DNA of 44,125 nucleotides from Bacteroidota bacterium (GTDB lineage: Bacteria; Bacteroidota; Rhodothermia; Balneolales; Balneolaceae), in contig JAAAOB010000170.1 of NCBI GenBank assembly GCA_009909035.1, positions 1 to 44,125 of the forward strand. The letters are read 5' to 3'. The first letter of the stretch is position 1. Each line of letters opens with the position of its first letter. The notes beneath the pieces are model-generated. The model was not told where the DNA came from. It saw only the letters and a list, made by a program, of their open reading frames with translations, and made no database searches. The position numbers were made by a program, and so were the translations under genes. Positions 9,309 through 16,982 of the stretch are shown here, in pieces.

Positions 9309-10062
9309 GGTAATACCCGTTTCTGATCTCTTTGGCAAGTTCCATGTAATCCCGCGCACCATAGCTTTTGCTATCATATTCAAAGATTGTTTTATGATGG
9401 CTTGGTGCCTCAGCCAGTGCGATATTATCCCGGATCACTGTTTGAAATACCTTTGATCCGAAATGCTCCCGTATGTGGCTGACAACCTCTCGATTGAGGT
9501 TCTTTCGTTGATCATACAGCGTACAGACAATCCCTTCTACTTTCAATGATGGATTTAACCGCTTCTGGACGATTTTTATCAGGTCCATCAGCTTGGAGAG
9601 TCCATGAAGGGCCAGGTACTCCGACTGCAGCACAATCACCAGTTCATCAGCCGCCGTAAATGCATTGAGGGTTAACAACCCAAGGTTTGGCGGACAATCT
9701 ATCAGTATAAAGTCGTATTCATCCTCGATTTCACGAAGTGCCGACCGGAGGATCTGTTCGCGGGCGGGTTCATTCACCAGCTCCATTTCGGCCCCCGAAA
9801 GTTCAAGAGAGGCCGGCAGCAGATCCATCCCGTTGTGCTCCATGACAATATCTTTCGCTGATTCATCACCTTTCAACAGATGGTAAATATTGCGTCTCAT
9901 TTTTGAGGACTGAATCTTCAGTGAGAAGGTTAAATTTGCCTGTGGATCCATATCAACCAGCAGGACCTTAAATCCAATTTTACTTAAACCGGCACCGGTA
10001 TTTATGGTTGTCGTTGTTTTTCCAACGCCACCCTTCTGATTTGTAAACGCTATTTTTCTCAT
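9298..10062 (-). CDS. parA: ParA/Soj-family partition ATPase (copy with RHH partner)
   Basis: A 254-residue MinD/ParA ATPase. The deviant Walker A KGGVGKT is at residues 10-16, followed by VLLVDMDPQANLT (Walker A') and DFILIDCPPNLGLLTLNAF (Walker B region); the LALHGLSKLMDLI and LAEAPSHHKTIFEY stretches are typical of Soj. It lacks the N-terminal helix-turn-helix of plasmid type Ia ParA. Such ATPases form nucleoid-bound gradients that position DNA or protein cargo. It overlaps the RHH gene by 11 bases, so the two form one unit. A perfect 24-bp A/T palindrome lies 62 bases upstream and is a candidate operator or centromere. The next gene upstream is a close paralogue, 253 bases away. Whether the cargo is the chromosome or something else cannot be told from the window. 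Confidence 0.88.
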   Translation of the reverse strand: MRKIAFTNQKGGVGKTTTTINTGAGLSKIGFKVLLVDMDPQANLTFSLKIQSSKMRRNIYHLLKGDESAKDIVMEHNGMDLLPASLELSGAEMELVNEPAREQILRSALREIEDEYDFILIDCPPNLGLLTLNAFTAADELVIVLQSEYLALHGLSKLMDLIKIVQKRLNPSLKVEGIVCTLYDQRKNLNREVVSHIREHFGSKVFQTVIRDNIALAEAPSHHKTIFEYDSKSYGARDYMELAKEIRNGYYHAD

Positions 10063-10123
10063 GATTCACTTTTTTTATTTGAACTACTGCACTCACGAGG
10101 CCTTCCAACGCGCAATGCTCTAC

Positions 10124-10147
10124 TAATATTAAAATATTTTAATATTA
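10124..10147. promoter_or_regulatory. perfect 24-bp A/T-only palindrome upstream of parA
   Basis: The half-site TAATATTAAAAT is followed directly by its exact reverse complement, with no spacer. It sits 62-85 bases upstream of the parA start at 10062, in the gap between the two parA genes. A ribbon-helix-helix dimer encoded by the same operon is a natural binder of such a two-fold site, so operator or partition-site function is inferred. Being all A/T it could also overlap promoter elements. The repeat itself is certain; the function is not. Confidence 0.55.
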
Positions 10148-10315
10148 TGTAAAATGAATTCGTTATTTTCTAACAAATGAAGCAATTTGAATTGCGAATT
10201 ACTTCTTACTATGCCATGAAGCAGAGTGCGGGTGCTATATCTGCTCATTCCAATTTGGCAGATGGAATGGCTGAAGTGCCGATCTTCTCAACGGATTGTT
10301 GGTTAATGTTGGTCC

Positions 10316-11074
10316 TCAAGCTCCATTGCGACTACGAATCTCTCTTGCCAGGTCCAGGTAGTCTTCGGCCCCTGAACTACCGGGGGCATGTTCAAAAATC
10401 GTTTGATGAAAACTTGGAGCGGCAGCCAACGCTGAATTTTTTCTTATGACGGTTTCATAAACAGTACTCCCATACTGGTCCCGGATATGTTCTGCAATTT
10501 GACTGTTGAGTTTATTTTCTTCATCAAACATGGTACAAAGTATTCCGCCAAGGGTCAGCTTTTCATTGAGCCTCGCCTGCACGAGCTCAATTAAATCCAT
10601 AAGTCTCGACAGTCCATGAAGCGCCAGGTACTCGCACTGCATCACGATGGTTAATGTATCCGACGCGGCAAAGGCATTTAATGTAAGAAGCCCAAGATTT
10701 GGAGGGCAATCAATCAACACGTAATCGTACTGCTGGTCCAGAACATCCAGGGCCGATTTTAGAATCATCTCCCGGCTCGGTTCATCAATTAAGTCTATCT
10801 CTGCAGAAGACAGTTCAATGGATGATGGCAAAAGATCCAGATCACCATGACGAACCACAATATCCTGTGCTGACAACTGCTTTTTCAGAAGATGTACGAT
10901 CGTCTCTTTTTTCCTGGAGGATTGAATCCTTAGGGAATGGGTTAGATTCGCCTGGGGGTCCATGTCTACCAGCAGTACGGAGTAGCCAAGCCTGCAAAGC
11001 CCTGCTCCTGTATTAACAACGGTCGTGGTTTTGCCCACCCCACCTTTCTGATTTGTAAACGAGATGATATTCAT
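10316..11074 (-). CDS. parA: ParA/Soj-family partition ATPase, second copy
   Basis: A 252-residue ParA-type ATPase closely related along its whole length to the neighbouring ParA: the same KGGVGKTTT Walker A, the same VLLVDMDPQANLTHSL, LIDCPPNLGLLTLNAF and EYLALHGLSRLMDLI blocks, and AAPSFHQTIFEH near the C-terminus. Unlike the downstream copy it has no recognisable partner gene directly after it. A reading frame starting ATG inside its last codons (as in the other copy) ends after only seven codons. It is the first gene of the cluster in transcription order and is divergent from the thioesterase gene. It could share the RHH partner of the other copy or act on a different cargo. Tandem duplication is the simplest origin. 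Confidence 0.86.
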   Translation of the reverse strand: MNIISFTNQKGGVGKTTTVVNTGAGLCRLGYSVLLVDMDPQANLTHSLRIQSSRKKETIVHLLKKQLSAQDIVVRHGDLDLLPSSIELSSAEIDLIDEPSREMILKSALDVLDQQYDYVLIDCPPNLGLLTLNAFAASDTLTIVMQCEYLALHGLSRLMDLIELVQARLNEKLTLGGILCTMFDEENKLNSQIAEHIRDQYGSTVYETVIRKNSALAAAPSFHQTIFEHAPGSSGAEDYLDLAREIRSRNGA

Positions 11075-11354
11075 CGGTGGATGCCAGTCAATAGTTTATT
11101 GAGAGTAGTCACGAAATATTGCGGACAATATCCCGGGTATGTGTTTAATCAAAAAACGTAAAATACAGAAATAATTGTGACATTTGATACATCCGCTTCC
11201 GGATCAATTGAATGTCTAAATTCCCCGAGGTTCTGCTTATCCTGTTTAATAAATTTGTTATGGTGTATGTTAGTTTTACAATATCTTATATTCTATGGAG
11301 CAAACACGGGGGCATGCTTGCTACTATCGAGATTTTAACTTTACTTAGGTACTT
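11075..11354. other. 280-base divergent intergenic region
   Basis: This region separates the minus-strand parA cluster from the plus-strand thioesterase gene and should hold both promoters. A six-base-arm inverted repeat, ATATTG-CGGA-CAATAT, lies at 11116-11131, 42 bases upstream of the second parA, and is a possible operator. The rest is A/T-rich, and no ORF of note is visible. Confidence 0.45.
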
Positions 11355-11747
11355 ATGTCTACAAAATTCCCGCCTATGAGGTTTTTCAGCAGAAAGCTGA
11401 TTAAACCCACAGAATTAAACGCACACGGCACACTATTTGGTGGATCCGTTCTTGCGTGGGTTGATGAAGAAGCTGCAATATATGTAATTTGTCAGCTTGG
11501 CAAAGGAAATATTGTGACCAAGTTCATGTCAGAAATTAACTTTGTGAGCTCTGCCAAGCTTGGAGACATTATTGAAATTGGAATGGAAACAGTATCTTTT
11601 GGCCGTACCTCAATTACCGTACGATGTGAGGTGCGGCAAAAATTTACCCATCAAACCATTATTAGTATTGACAAAATTGTGTTTGTACACATGGATAAAC
11701 ATGGAAAACCTGCACCACATAACATGTCAGAACCAGCAAATGAATAA
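11355..11747 (+). CDS. acyl-CoA thioesterase, hotdog fold (YciA/BACH type)
   Basis: A 130-residue single hotdog domain. The signature NAHGTLFGGSVLAWVDEEAA at residues 22-41 is that of the acyl-CoA hydrolase family (YciA and cytosolic acyl-CoA hydrolases), with N22 and D37 as the likely active-site pair; the later VTKFMSEINFVSSAKLGDII matches the central helix-to-sheet part. The reaction expected is hydrolysis of acyl-CoA to free acid and CoA in the cytoplasm. It lies 3 bases upstream of an Hpt-domain gene and is probably co-transcribed with it. There is no Shine-Dalgarno before the ATG. Exact chain-length preference is unknown. Confidence 0.86.
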   Translation: MSTKFPPMRFFSRKLIKPTELNAHGTLFGGSVLAWVDEEAAIYVICQLGKGNIVTKFMSEINFVSSAKLGDIIEIGMETVSFGRTSITVRCEVRQKFTHQTIISIDKIVFVHMDKHGKPAPHNMSEPANE

Positions 11748-11750
11748 TGT

Positions 11751-12104
11751 ATGACGAATAATAAAAACCCCATAGACTTTCAGTTAATCCGCGATATGCT
11801 CTATGATGACGAAGCTTATGTAGATGAGTTTTGCGAGGCCTCAGTGACGTCATTCAAAGAATTCAGAGATAATTTCAAACAGAGTCTTCAGGATGAAGAT
11901 ATTGAAATGCTCAGGCGAACAGGCCACAAAATTAAGCCTGTGGCAAAAATGCTGAAGCTGGACCCTATTCTTAATATATATGAAAAGTCAAAAGTGATGC
12001 TTGATGACGGAGTAGAGATGGATCGTAAAGAGGAGTATATCAACAAGATGGACGATTACTGTAACAGAATACTCGAACAGCTCAAAGAACGTGCTGATAG
12101 CTGA
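11751..12104 (+). CDS. stand-alone Hpt (histidine phosphotransfer) protein
   Basis: A 117-residue all-helical acidic protein. The motif RRTGHKIKPVAKML around residues 55-68 matches the Hpt consensus (His, x, Lys, with small residues following), making H59 the likely phosphorylated histidine. Hpt proteins shuttle phosphate between receiver domains in multistep phosphorelays. No sensor kinase is adjacent; the nearest related gene is the PAS-HisKA-receiver protein at 16983-17924, which has a receiver but no kinase ATPase domain. The gene follows the thioesterase by 3 bases. The assignment rests on the H-box and helical pattern. Confidence 0.72.
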   Translation: MTNNKNPIDFQLIRDMLYDDEAYVDEFCEASVTSFKEFRDNFKQSLQDEDIEMLRRTGHKIKPVAKMLKLDPILNIYEKSKVMLDDGVEMDRKEEYINKMDDYCNRILEQLKERADS

Positions 12105-12169
12105 ATTAGCTGCTCTCCAATTCCAGACAAAGCAAATAATCTCTCCAAACCACTACCAACAATTCTTTT

Positions 12170-13183
12170 ATGAGCACAATTTTAGTCACAGGCGGTACCG
12201 GCTTCATCGGCAGTCATACAATTCTCGAGCTTCTCAATGAAGGGTACGACGTTGTGGCCATGGATAATCTTTCAAACAGCAAAAAAGAGGCTCTTGAACG
12301 CGTTGAAGAGATGACAGGAAAGGAGGTCATCTTTCGCAAGGTCGATTTGCTCCATAAAACAGAGCTCGATCTGCTGTTCAGGGAGTTCAATTTTGAGGCG
12401 GTCATCCATTTTGCCGGTTTAAAAGCGGTGGGTGAGTCTGTTGAAAATCCGCTTGCCTACTACTCCAACAACGTGGCAGGAACCATCACCCTGTGCCAGG
12501 TCATGATCAAGCACAAAGTAAAACGAATGGTCTTCAGTTCATCAGCCACCGTTTATGGCGATCCCTCTGAATCACCGCTTACGGAATCCTCATCGCTTTC
12601 TGCAACCAATCCGTACGGACAAACCAAACTCACAATAGAACACATTTTAAAAGATATTTGCATATCGGATTCAGACTGGAAGGTTGCCCTTCTCAGGTAT
12701 TTCAATCCGGTAGGAGCTCATGAAAGCGGCCGCATCGGGGAAGATCCCGCCGGTATTCCAAATAACTTAATGCCTTTTGTAACACAGGTAGCTGTTGGAA
12801 AGCGTGAAAAATTAGCTGTTTTTGGTGATGACTATCCTACCCCGGACGGCACGGGAGTGCGCGATTATATTCACGTTGTAGATTTGGCCAAAGGCCATCT
12901 TAAATCACTTGAAAAGCTTGAGGACATTCACGGTGCAGAGGCATACAACCTGGGTACCGGCCAGGGATCCAGTGTTCTTGAGGTTATTAAGACCTTCGAA
13001 AAAGCCACCGGGCAGAAAGTGCCCTACCAAATAGTGGAGCGTCGGCCGGGTGACGCCGCAATTTGTTATGCGGATGTCTCCAAAGCCCACAAAGAGCTCC
13101 AGTGGGAAACCAAACGAACACTTGACAAGATGTGCAGAGACGCTTGGAATTGGCAACAGAATAACCCCAATGGATATAACTAA
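12170..13183 (+). CDS. galE: UDP-glucose 4-epimerase
   Basis: A 337-residue extended short-chain dehydrogenase/reductase, the same length as the E. coli enzyme. The NAD-binding motif GGTGFIGSH is at residues 8-16. The catalytic triad lies at S124, Y149 and K153 (NPYGQTK), the same numbering as in E. coli GalE. The block YFNPVGAHESGRIGEDP and the C-terminal RPGDAAICYADVSKA are typical of GalE rather than related dehydratases. It interconverts UDP-glucose and UDP-galactose for surface polysaccharides and galactose use. It starts 65 bases after the Hpt gene. No galactose operon genes are near. Confidence 0.95.
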   Translation: MSTILVTGGTGFIGSHTILELLNEGYDVVAMDNLSNSKKEALERVEEMTGKEVIFRKVDLLHKTELDLLFREFNFEAVIHFAGLKAVGESVENPLAYYSNNVAGTITLCQVMIKHKVKRMVFSSSATVYGDPSESPLTESSSLSATNPYGQTKLTIEHILKDICISDSDWKVALLRYFNPVGAHESGRIGEDPAGIPNNLMPFVTQVAVGKREKLAVFGDDYPTPDGTGVRDYIHVVDLAKGHLKSLEKLEDIHGAEAYNLGTGQGSSVLEVIKTFEKATGQKVPYQIVERRPGDAAICYADVSKAHKELQWETKRTLDKMCRDAWNWQQNNPNGYN

Positions 13184-13285
13184 TTTGATCATTTATTAGA
13201 ATCTTCAAATTTAGTTTATTTACTGTAAGGGAATATGCTTATTAGGACCATATAACTGTAGTCAACTCAAACAGATGAATCAGTT

Positions 13286-13864
13286 ATGAATCATTCTACA
13301 ACAGATACGAACGTTACATCGCTTCTACAACAGCTTGAACGCGAGGGAACCGACGCCTACAATAAACTATTTCCACTCGTTTATAATGAGCTCAAAGATA
13401 TTGCATCTATTCAGATCGCGTCCGAACGCAATGATTTGACCCTTAACCGCACGGATCTGGTGCATGAAGTCTATATGAAATGGCTACAACAAGAAGAGCT
13501 TGATTGCAACAACAAAAAGCATCTTATGCGTCTCGCATCCAGGGCAATGCATCAAATTTTAGTAGATTATGCAAGGAAAAAGCTTGCCGCCAAAAGGGGA
13601 AATGGAGCCATTAAAGTTGAGCTCGACGAAGAGCGGCTGCATGTTCAGGAGGCCGAGGAGTTCCTCGAACTTCACAATGCATGCAAGCAGCTGCGAGATA
13701 TCGATGAAAGGTTATATGATATTGTTGAGCTAAAGTATTTTAGTGGATTATCCGTACGTCAGGTGGCCGATACCTTAGACATCTCTACAAGTACAGTCAA
13801 CAGGGACTGGAAAAAAGCGAAGGCCCTGCTATTCATGACCCTCAACAACTCCTCATCCGCCTGA
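13286..13864 (+). CDS. ECF RNA polymerase sigma factor, TIGR02999-like
   Basis: A 192-residue sigma-70-family protein with region 2 at about residues 25-105 (LVHEVYMKWL, then a KKHLMRLASRAMHQILVDYAR stretch) and region 4 at about 130-185 (LSVRQVADTLDISTSTVNRDWKKAKALL, a helix-turn-helix). The RAM-x-x-IL-VDYARKKLAAKRG pattern is characteristic of the ECF subfamily called Sig-70_X6/TIGR02999. In that subfamily regulation is often by partner kinases or C-terminal extensions rather than a simple anti-sigma gene, and no anti-sigma gene is next to it here. It is monocistronic: galE ends 102 bases before and the next gene is convergent. Confidence 0.88.
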   Translation: MNHSTTDTNVTSLLQQLEREGTDAYNKLFPLVYNELKDIASIQIASERNDLTLNRTDLVHEVYMKWLQQEELDCNNKKHLMRLASRAMHQILVDYARKKLAAKRGNGAIKVELDEERLHVQEAEEFLELHNACKQLRDIDERLYDIVELKYFSGLSVRQVADTLDISTSTVNRDWKKAKALLFMTLNNSSSA

Positions 13865-13993
13865 TTTATCCAGACTACCACCAGAGGATAGCTGTCCAAT
13901 ACCAAGCCGGCACCCGTAATGGCACGACGAGTCTTTTTATAGGATCAACTCTCTGCTCATCTTACATTTCGCTTCCAGAACAACCTTCAGCCA

Positions 13994-15070
13994 TTACAGC
14001 GCCGTAAAGGTCTGATCGGGCTCCATGGCCAGTACGGATTCCGCCATGAGTTCAATCAGTTGCTGCACATCGTTCAGCGATGCTGTTTCAACCGGGGAGT
14101 GCATGTACCGAAGAGGCACCGATACAAGAGCACTTGGAATACCCGTTCTCTGGAAAAAAATGCTGTCTGTGTCGGTACCGGTTCGCACGCTTGTGGCTTC
14201 ATGCTGAAGTGCAATCTCCCGTTTTTTAGCCGCCTCCTCAATCAGTCGGACGACGGCCGGATGATTGGCCCCTCCATGCTGTACAGTGGGCCCATTTCCC
14301 AGCTTTACCTGACCATGCTCTTTTTGGTCTATACCCGGCGAATCTGTGGCATGCGTTACATCCGTGACAATGGCCGCATCAGGCGCATAGCGATAACTCA
14401 TCATTCTCGCACCAAAACCACCCACCTCCTCCTGCACGGAGTTGAGGGCGATAACATTTACCGCCAAATCTTTTTTTCGTTCGCTTAAATACTTCATTGC
14501 CTGGGCAATGGCAAATCCCCCTATTCGATTGTCCAGCGCTCTGCCAACTATGGTGTCATCATTTAAATATTCAACATCTTCTGCATAGGTAACCGGGTCT
14601 CCAATTTGTACGGATTCAAGCACTTCATCACGGTCTGAGGCGCCAATATCTACAAATATGTCTTTCCATGCCGGCTCCTTACCGCCACCATTTTTTTTAT
14701 CCTGAAGGTGAATTGCCGTATTCCCCGTCACACCGCTTACTTTTCCATCTTTGCTATGAATAAACACGCGTTTTGCCCGGGCAATGGTTGAATCACTCCC
14801 CCCCAGCTTATTCAGGTAAATGAATCCATCCTCGGTAATGTGTTGGACGACCATTCCAATTTCGTCAGCATGTGCCTCCAGCATAACAGTCATGACATCG
14901 GCATTGGTCTCAATCCTCCCGATAGCCGACCCATAGGCGTCTGATTCAACTTTATCTGTAAACTGCTCGATATACTCCATCCAGACTTTCTGGCCTGCGG
15001 TCTCATATCCGGTTGGGCTTGGAGTAATTAATAGTTTTTCTAAAAACTTTTGCGAAGATTTATCTATCAT
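13994..15070 (-). CDS. M42-family metalloaminopeptidase (glutamyl aminopeptidase/endoglucanase-M type)
   Basis: The start at the ATG at 15070 gives MIDKSSQKFLEKLLITPSPTGYE, the usual M42 N-terminus, and is preferred over an in-frame ATG 48 bases upstream. The 358-residue product has the family's binuclear metal ligands in order: the His of AHADEIG, the Asp of RALDNRIGG, the acid pair of QEEVGG, an Asp in VTDVTHATD and the His near the C-terminus in RYMHSPVE. M42 enzymes form cytoplasmic tetrahedral dodecamers that trim N-terminal residues from peptides. It is convergent with the sigma-factor gene and divergent from the thioesterase. Substrate preference is not predictable here. Confidence 0.93.
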   Translation of the reverse strand: MIDKSSQKFLEKLLITPSPTGYETAGQKVWMEYIEQFTDKVESDAYGSAIGRIETNADVMTVMLEAHADEIGMVVQHITEDGFIYLNKLGGSDSTIARAKRVFIHSKDGKVSGVTGNTAIHLQDKKNGGGKEPAWKDIFVDIGASDRDEVLESVQIGDPVTYAEDVEYLNDDTIVGRALDNRIGGFAIAQAMKYLSERKKDLAVNVIALNSVQEEVGGFGARMMSYRYAPDAAIVTDVTHATDSPGIDQKEHGQVKLGNGPTVQHGGANHPAVVRLIEEAAKKREIALQHEATSVRTGTDTDSIFFQRTGIPSALVSVPLRYMHSPVETASLNDVQQLIELMAESVLAMEPDQTFTAL

Positions 15071-15245
15071 ATTGTCTTTTGTTATGTTTTCAGTGAATAT
15101 AACCATAATGAGGGCCAAAGGTCACCCATACTGCGGCTCTTTTATAAGCGATTACATAGTGTTCGGGCAAATTTGCCTCTTCACTGTCAAAAAGGTTGTG
15201 TAAGCTGTATGTTTTACAAATCCAATGAACGATAAATAAACCAGC

Positions 15246-15683
15246 GTGAATTCCAACTACACACCAGCTGATTTCTACCACACCACACCAATTGAAATAC
15301 GGTTTCGGGACCTTGATCCTCTTCATCATGTCAATAACGCCGTGTTTAACACCTATTTTGAGGAAGCACGAATTCGTTTCATACAGGAGATCCCTGAATT
15401 GGCAAGATCCATGGAGTCGGGATTTAGTTTCGTTCTTGCTCACCTTGATTTACGATATATTCAACCGGTGCTGTACCATGAATCGCTGGTGGTAGGCAGC
15501 TCGTTAAAGTCGATCGGTAACACGAGTGTTACCGGGATTCAGGCCCTTTTTAATGGAAATGATGAACTTAAAGCCGTAGCAGAAACCACGGGAGTCTGGT
15601 ACAGCATTAAAAACGAGCGGCCGGCCCGCCTGCCTTCACTTCATCAATCGGAAAAATATATGATGGACAACACCGATGGATAA
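15246..15683 (+). CDS. 4HBT thioesterase, YbgC/FadM-like
   Basis: A 145-residue hotdog thioesterase. The signature RFRDLDPLHHVNNAVFNTYFEEAR at residues 19-42 is the 4-hydroxybenzoyl-CoA thioesterase motif, with D22 as the probable catalytic aspartate; HVNN and the following aromatic pattern favour a FadM-like acyl-CoA thioesterase. The start is GTG at 15246; no in-frame ATG lies before the motif. The gene overlaps the next (HD protein) by 8 bases, indicating translational coupling. The physiological acyl-CoA is unknown. Confidence 0.85.
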   Translation: MNSNYTPADFYHTTPIEIRFRDLDPLHHVNNAVFNTYFEEARIRFIQEIPELARSMESGFSFVLAHLDLRYIQPVLYHESLVVGSSLKSIGNTSVTGIQALFNGNDELKAVAETTGVWYSIKNERPARLPSLHQSEKYMMDNTDG

Positions 15684-16941
15684 GAGCAGTCAGTATAAAA
15701 TATTCAGCGATCCTATCCACGGATTTATTACCGTTCCAAAAGGAATAATTCTCAGGCTGATTGATCACATGTACGTGCAGCGGCTCAGACGCATCCGTCA
15801 GCTTGGGCTTGGCTATCTTGTATTTCCAGCTGCCGAGCACTCGCGATTCTCACATGCTATCGGCGCTCTTGAGCTCTGCCAGAGGGTCCTCAAGAACCTG
15901 AAAGAGAAAGACACTACCATTAGCGATGCAGAAGTAGAAGCTACGCTGATTGCAATATTGCTGCATGATGTAGGCCATGGTCCGTTTTCTCACACGCTGG
16001 AGCATACGCTCATCGATGATTTTAATCATGAACAGATGAGCCTAAAAATCATGAAAAAGCTGAATGCAACATTCAGCGGGGATCTGGATCTTGCCATCGA
16101 TATTTTCACTGATCAATACCCCAAAAAATTCCTCCATCAGCTCATCTCTTCTCAACTCGACATCGATCGGCTGGATTATCTTAAGCGTGACAGCTTTTTT
16201 ACTGGTGTTTCGGAAGGCTCCGTAGGAATCAACCGGATATTGAAAACGATGCGTGTGTTCAATGGAAATGTAGTCATTGAAAAGAAGGGAATTTATGCAA
16301 TCGAAAACTATATCCTCTCACGGCGGCTCATGTATATGCAGGTTTATCTGCACAAAACCGTTTTAGGTGCAGATTCCCTTCTAAAAAAAGTGTTCAGCCG
16401 TGTTGAGTATTTGGTAAATAACGGTGAGGCTGTAGACACGCCATCTATGCATCTTGATTATTTTCTAAGCCGGAAGCGTTCGGCCCGAAAAGGGATATCA
16501 GATACCGTCATGAGTCACTACATGTCGCTTGACGATCACGATGTTCTGATCAGTATAAAATCCTGGGCTGAACACAAGGATCCGATTCTACGCGATCTTG
16601 CTTCCAGGTTTTTGAGACGCCGCCTGTTTCGAACAACCTTCTTACCACAAAAAAAAGTGAAGATTGAATATGAGAAGTACAAATCAATGACCAGGAAATT
16701 CCTGAAATCAAAAGGATTTCCTCATGATGATGAATCAGCCTCATTCTATATTGACGCAGATAAAAGCTACAGCGAGGCTTATAAATATAAAAGTGAAAGC
16801 ATCTGGATACTTGAAGGAAGAGACAGAGCTGTAGAATTTTCAAAAGCCGCGGATACCCGGCATATCATTGCTCTCACCCAGCCGGTTGTCAAGCCTTATA
16901 TCGTACATCTGAAGGATATTGATGAACATGAAACCGGATAA
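15676..16941 (+). CDS. HD-domain phosphohydrolase, SAMHD1/YwfO-like (dNTPase-like)
   Basis: A 421-residue protein with the start MDKSSQYKIFSDPIHGFI, typical of the SAMHD1/YwfO family. The metal-binding H...HD...D set is visible as H60 (SRFSHAIGAL), H97-D98 (LLHDVGHGPFSH) and D164 (LDIDRLDYLKRD). Family members hydrolyse dNTPs to nucleoside plus triphosphate or related phosphohydrolase reactions; which one applies here is not known. The C-terminal 180 residues are the usual less conserved helical part. It overlaps the upstream thioesterase by 8 bases and faces the PAS-HisKA-receiver gene 41 bases away. Confidence 0.88.
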   Translation: MDKSSQYKIFSDPIHGFITVPKGIILRLIDHMYVQRLRRIRQLGLGYLVFPAAEHSRFSHAIGALELCQRVLKNLKEKDTTISDAEVEATLIAILLHDVGHGPFSHTLEHTLIDDFNHEQMSLKIMKKLNATFSGDLDLAIDIFTDQYPKKFLHQLISSQLDIDRLDYLKRDSFFTGVSEGSVGINRILKTMRVFNGNVVIEKKGIYAIENYILSRRLMYMQVYLHKTVLGADSLLKKVFSRVEYLVNNGEAVDTPSMHLDYFLSRKRSARKGISDTVMSHYMSLDDHDVLISIKSWAEHKDPILRDLASRFLRRRLFRTTFLPQKKVKIEYEKYKSMTRKFLKSKGFPHDDESASFYIDADKSYSEAYKYKSESIWILEGRDRAVEFSKAADTRHIIALTQPVVKPYIVHLKDIDEHETG

Positions 16942-16982
16942 GCCGATAGGCTGCTACTGTGGGCGAAGACGGTGCCAGGCAA

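Noticed and set aside
10063-10315. Possible degraded RHH gene after the upstream parA
   Set aside because: A seven-codon frame starts at the expected overlap, but no residual RHH-like sequence could be recognised in any frame, so I do not call a pseudogene.
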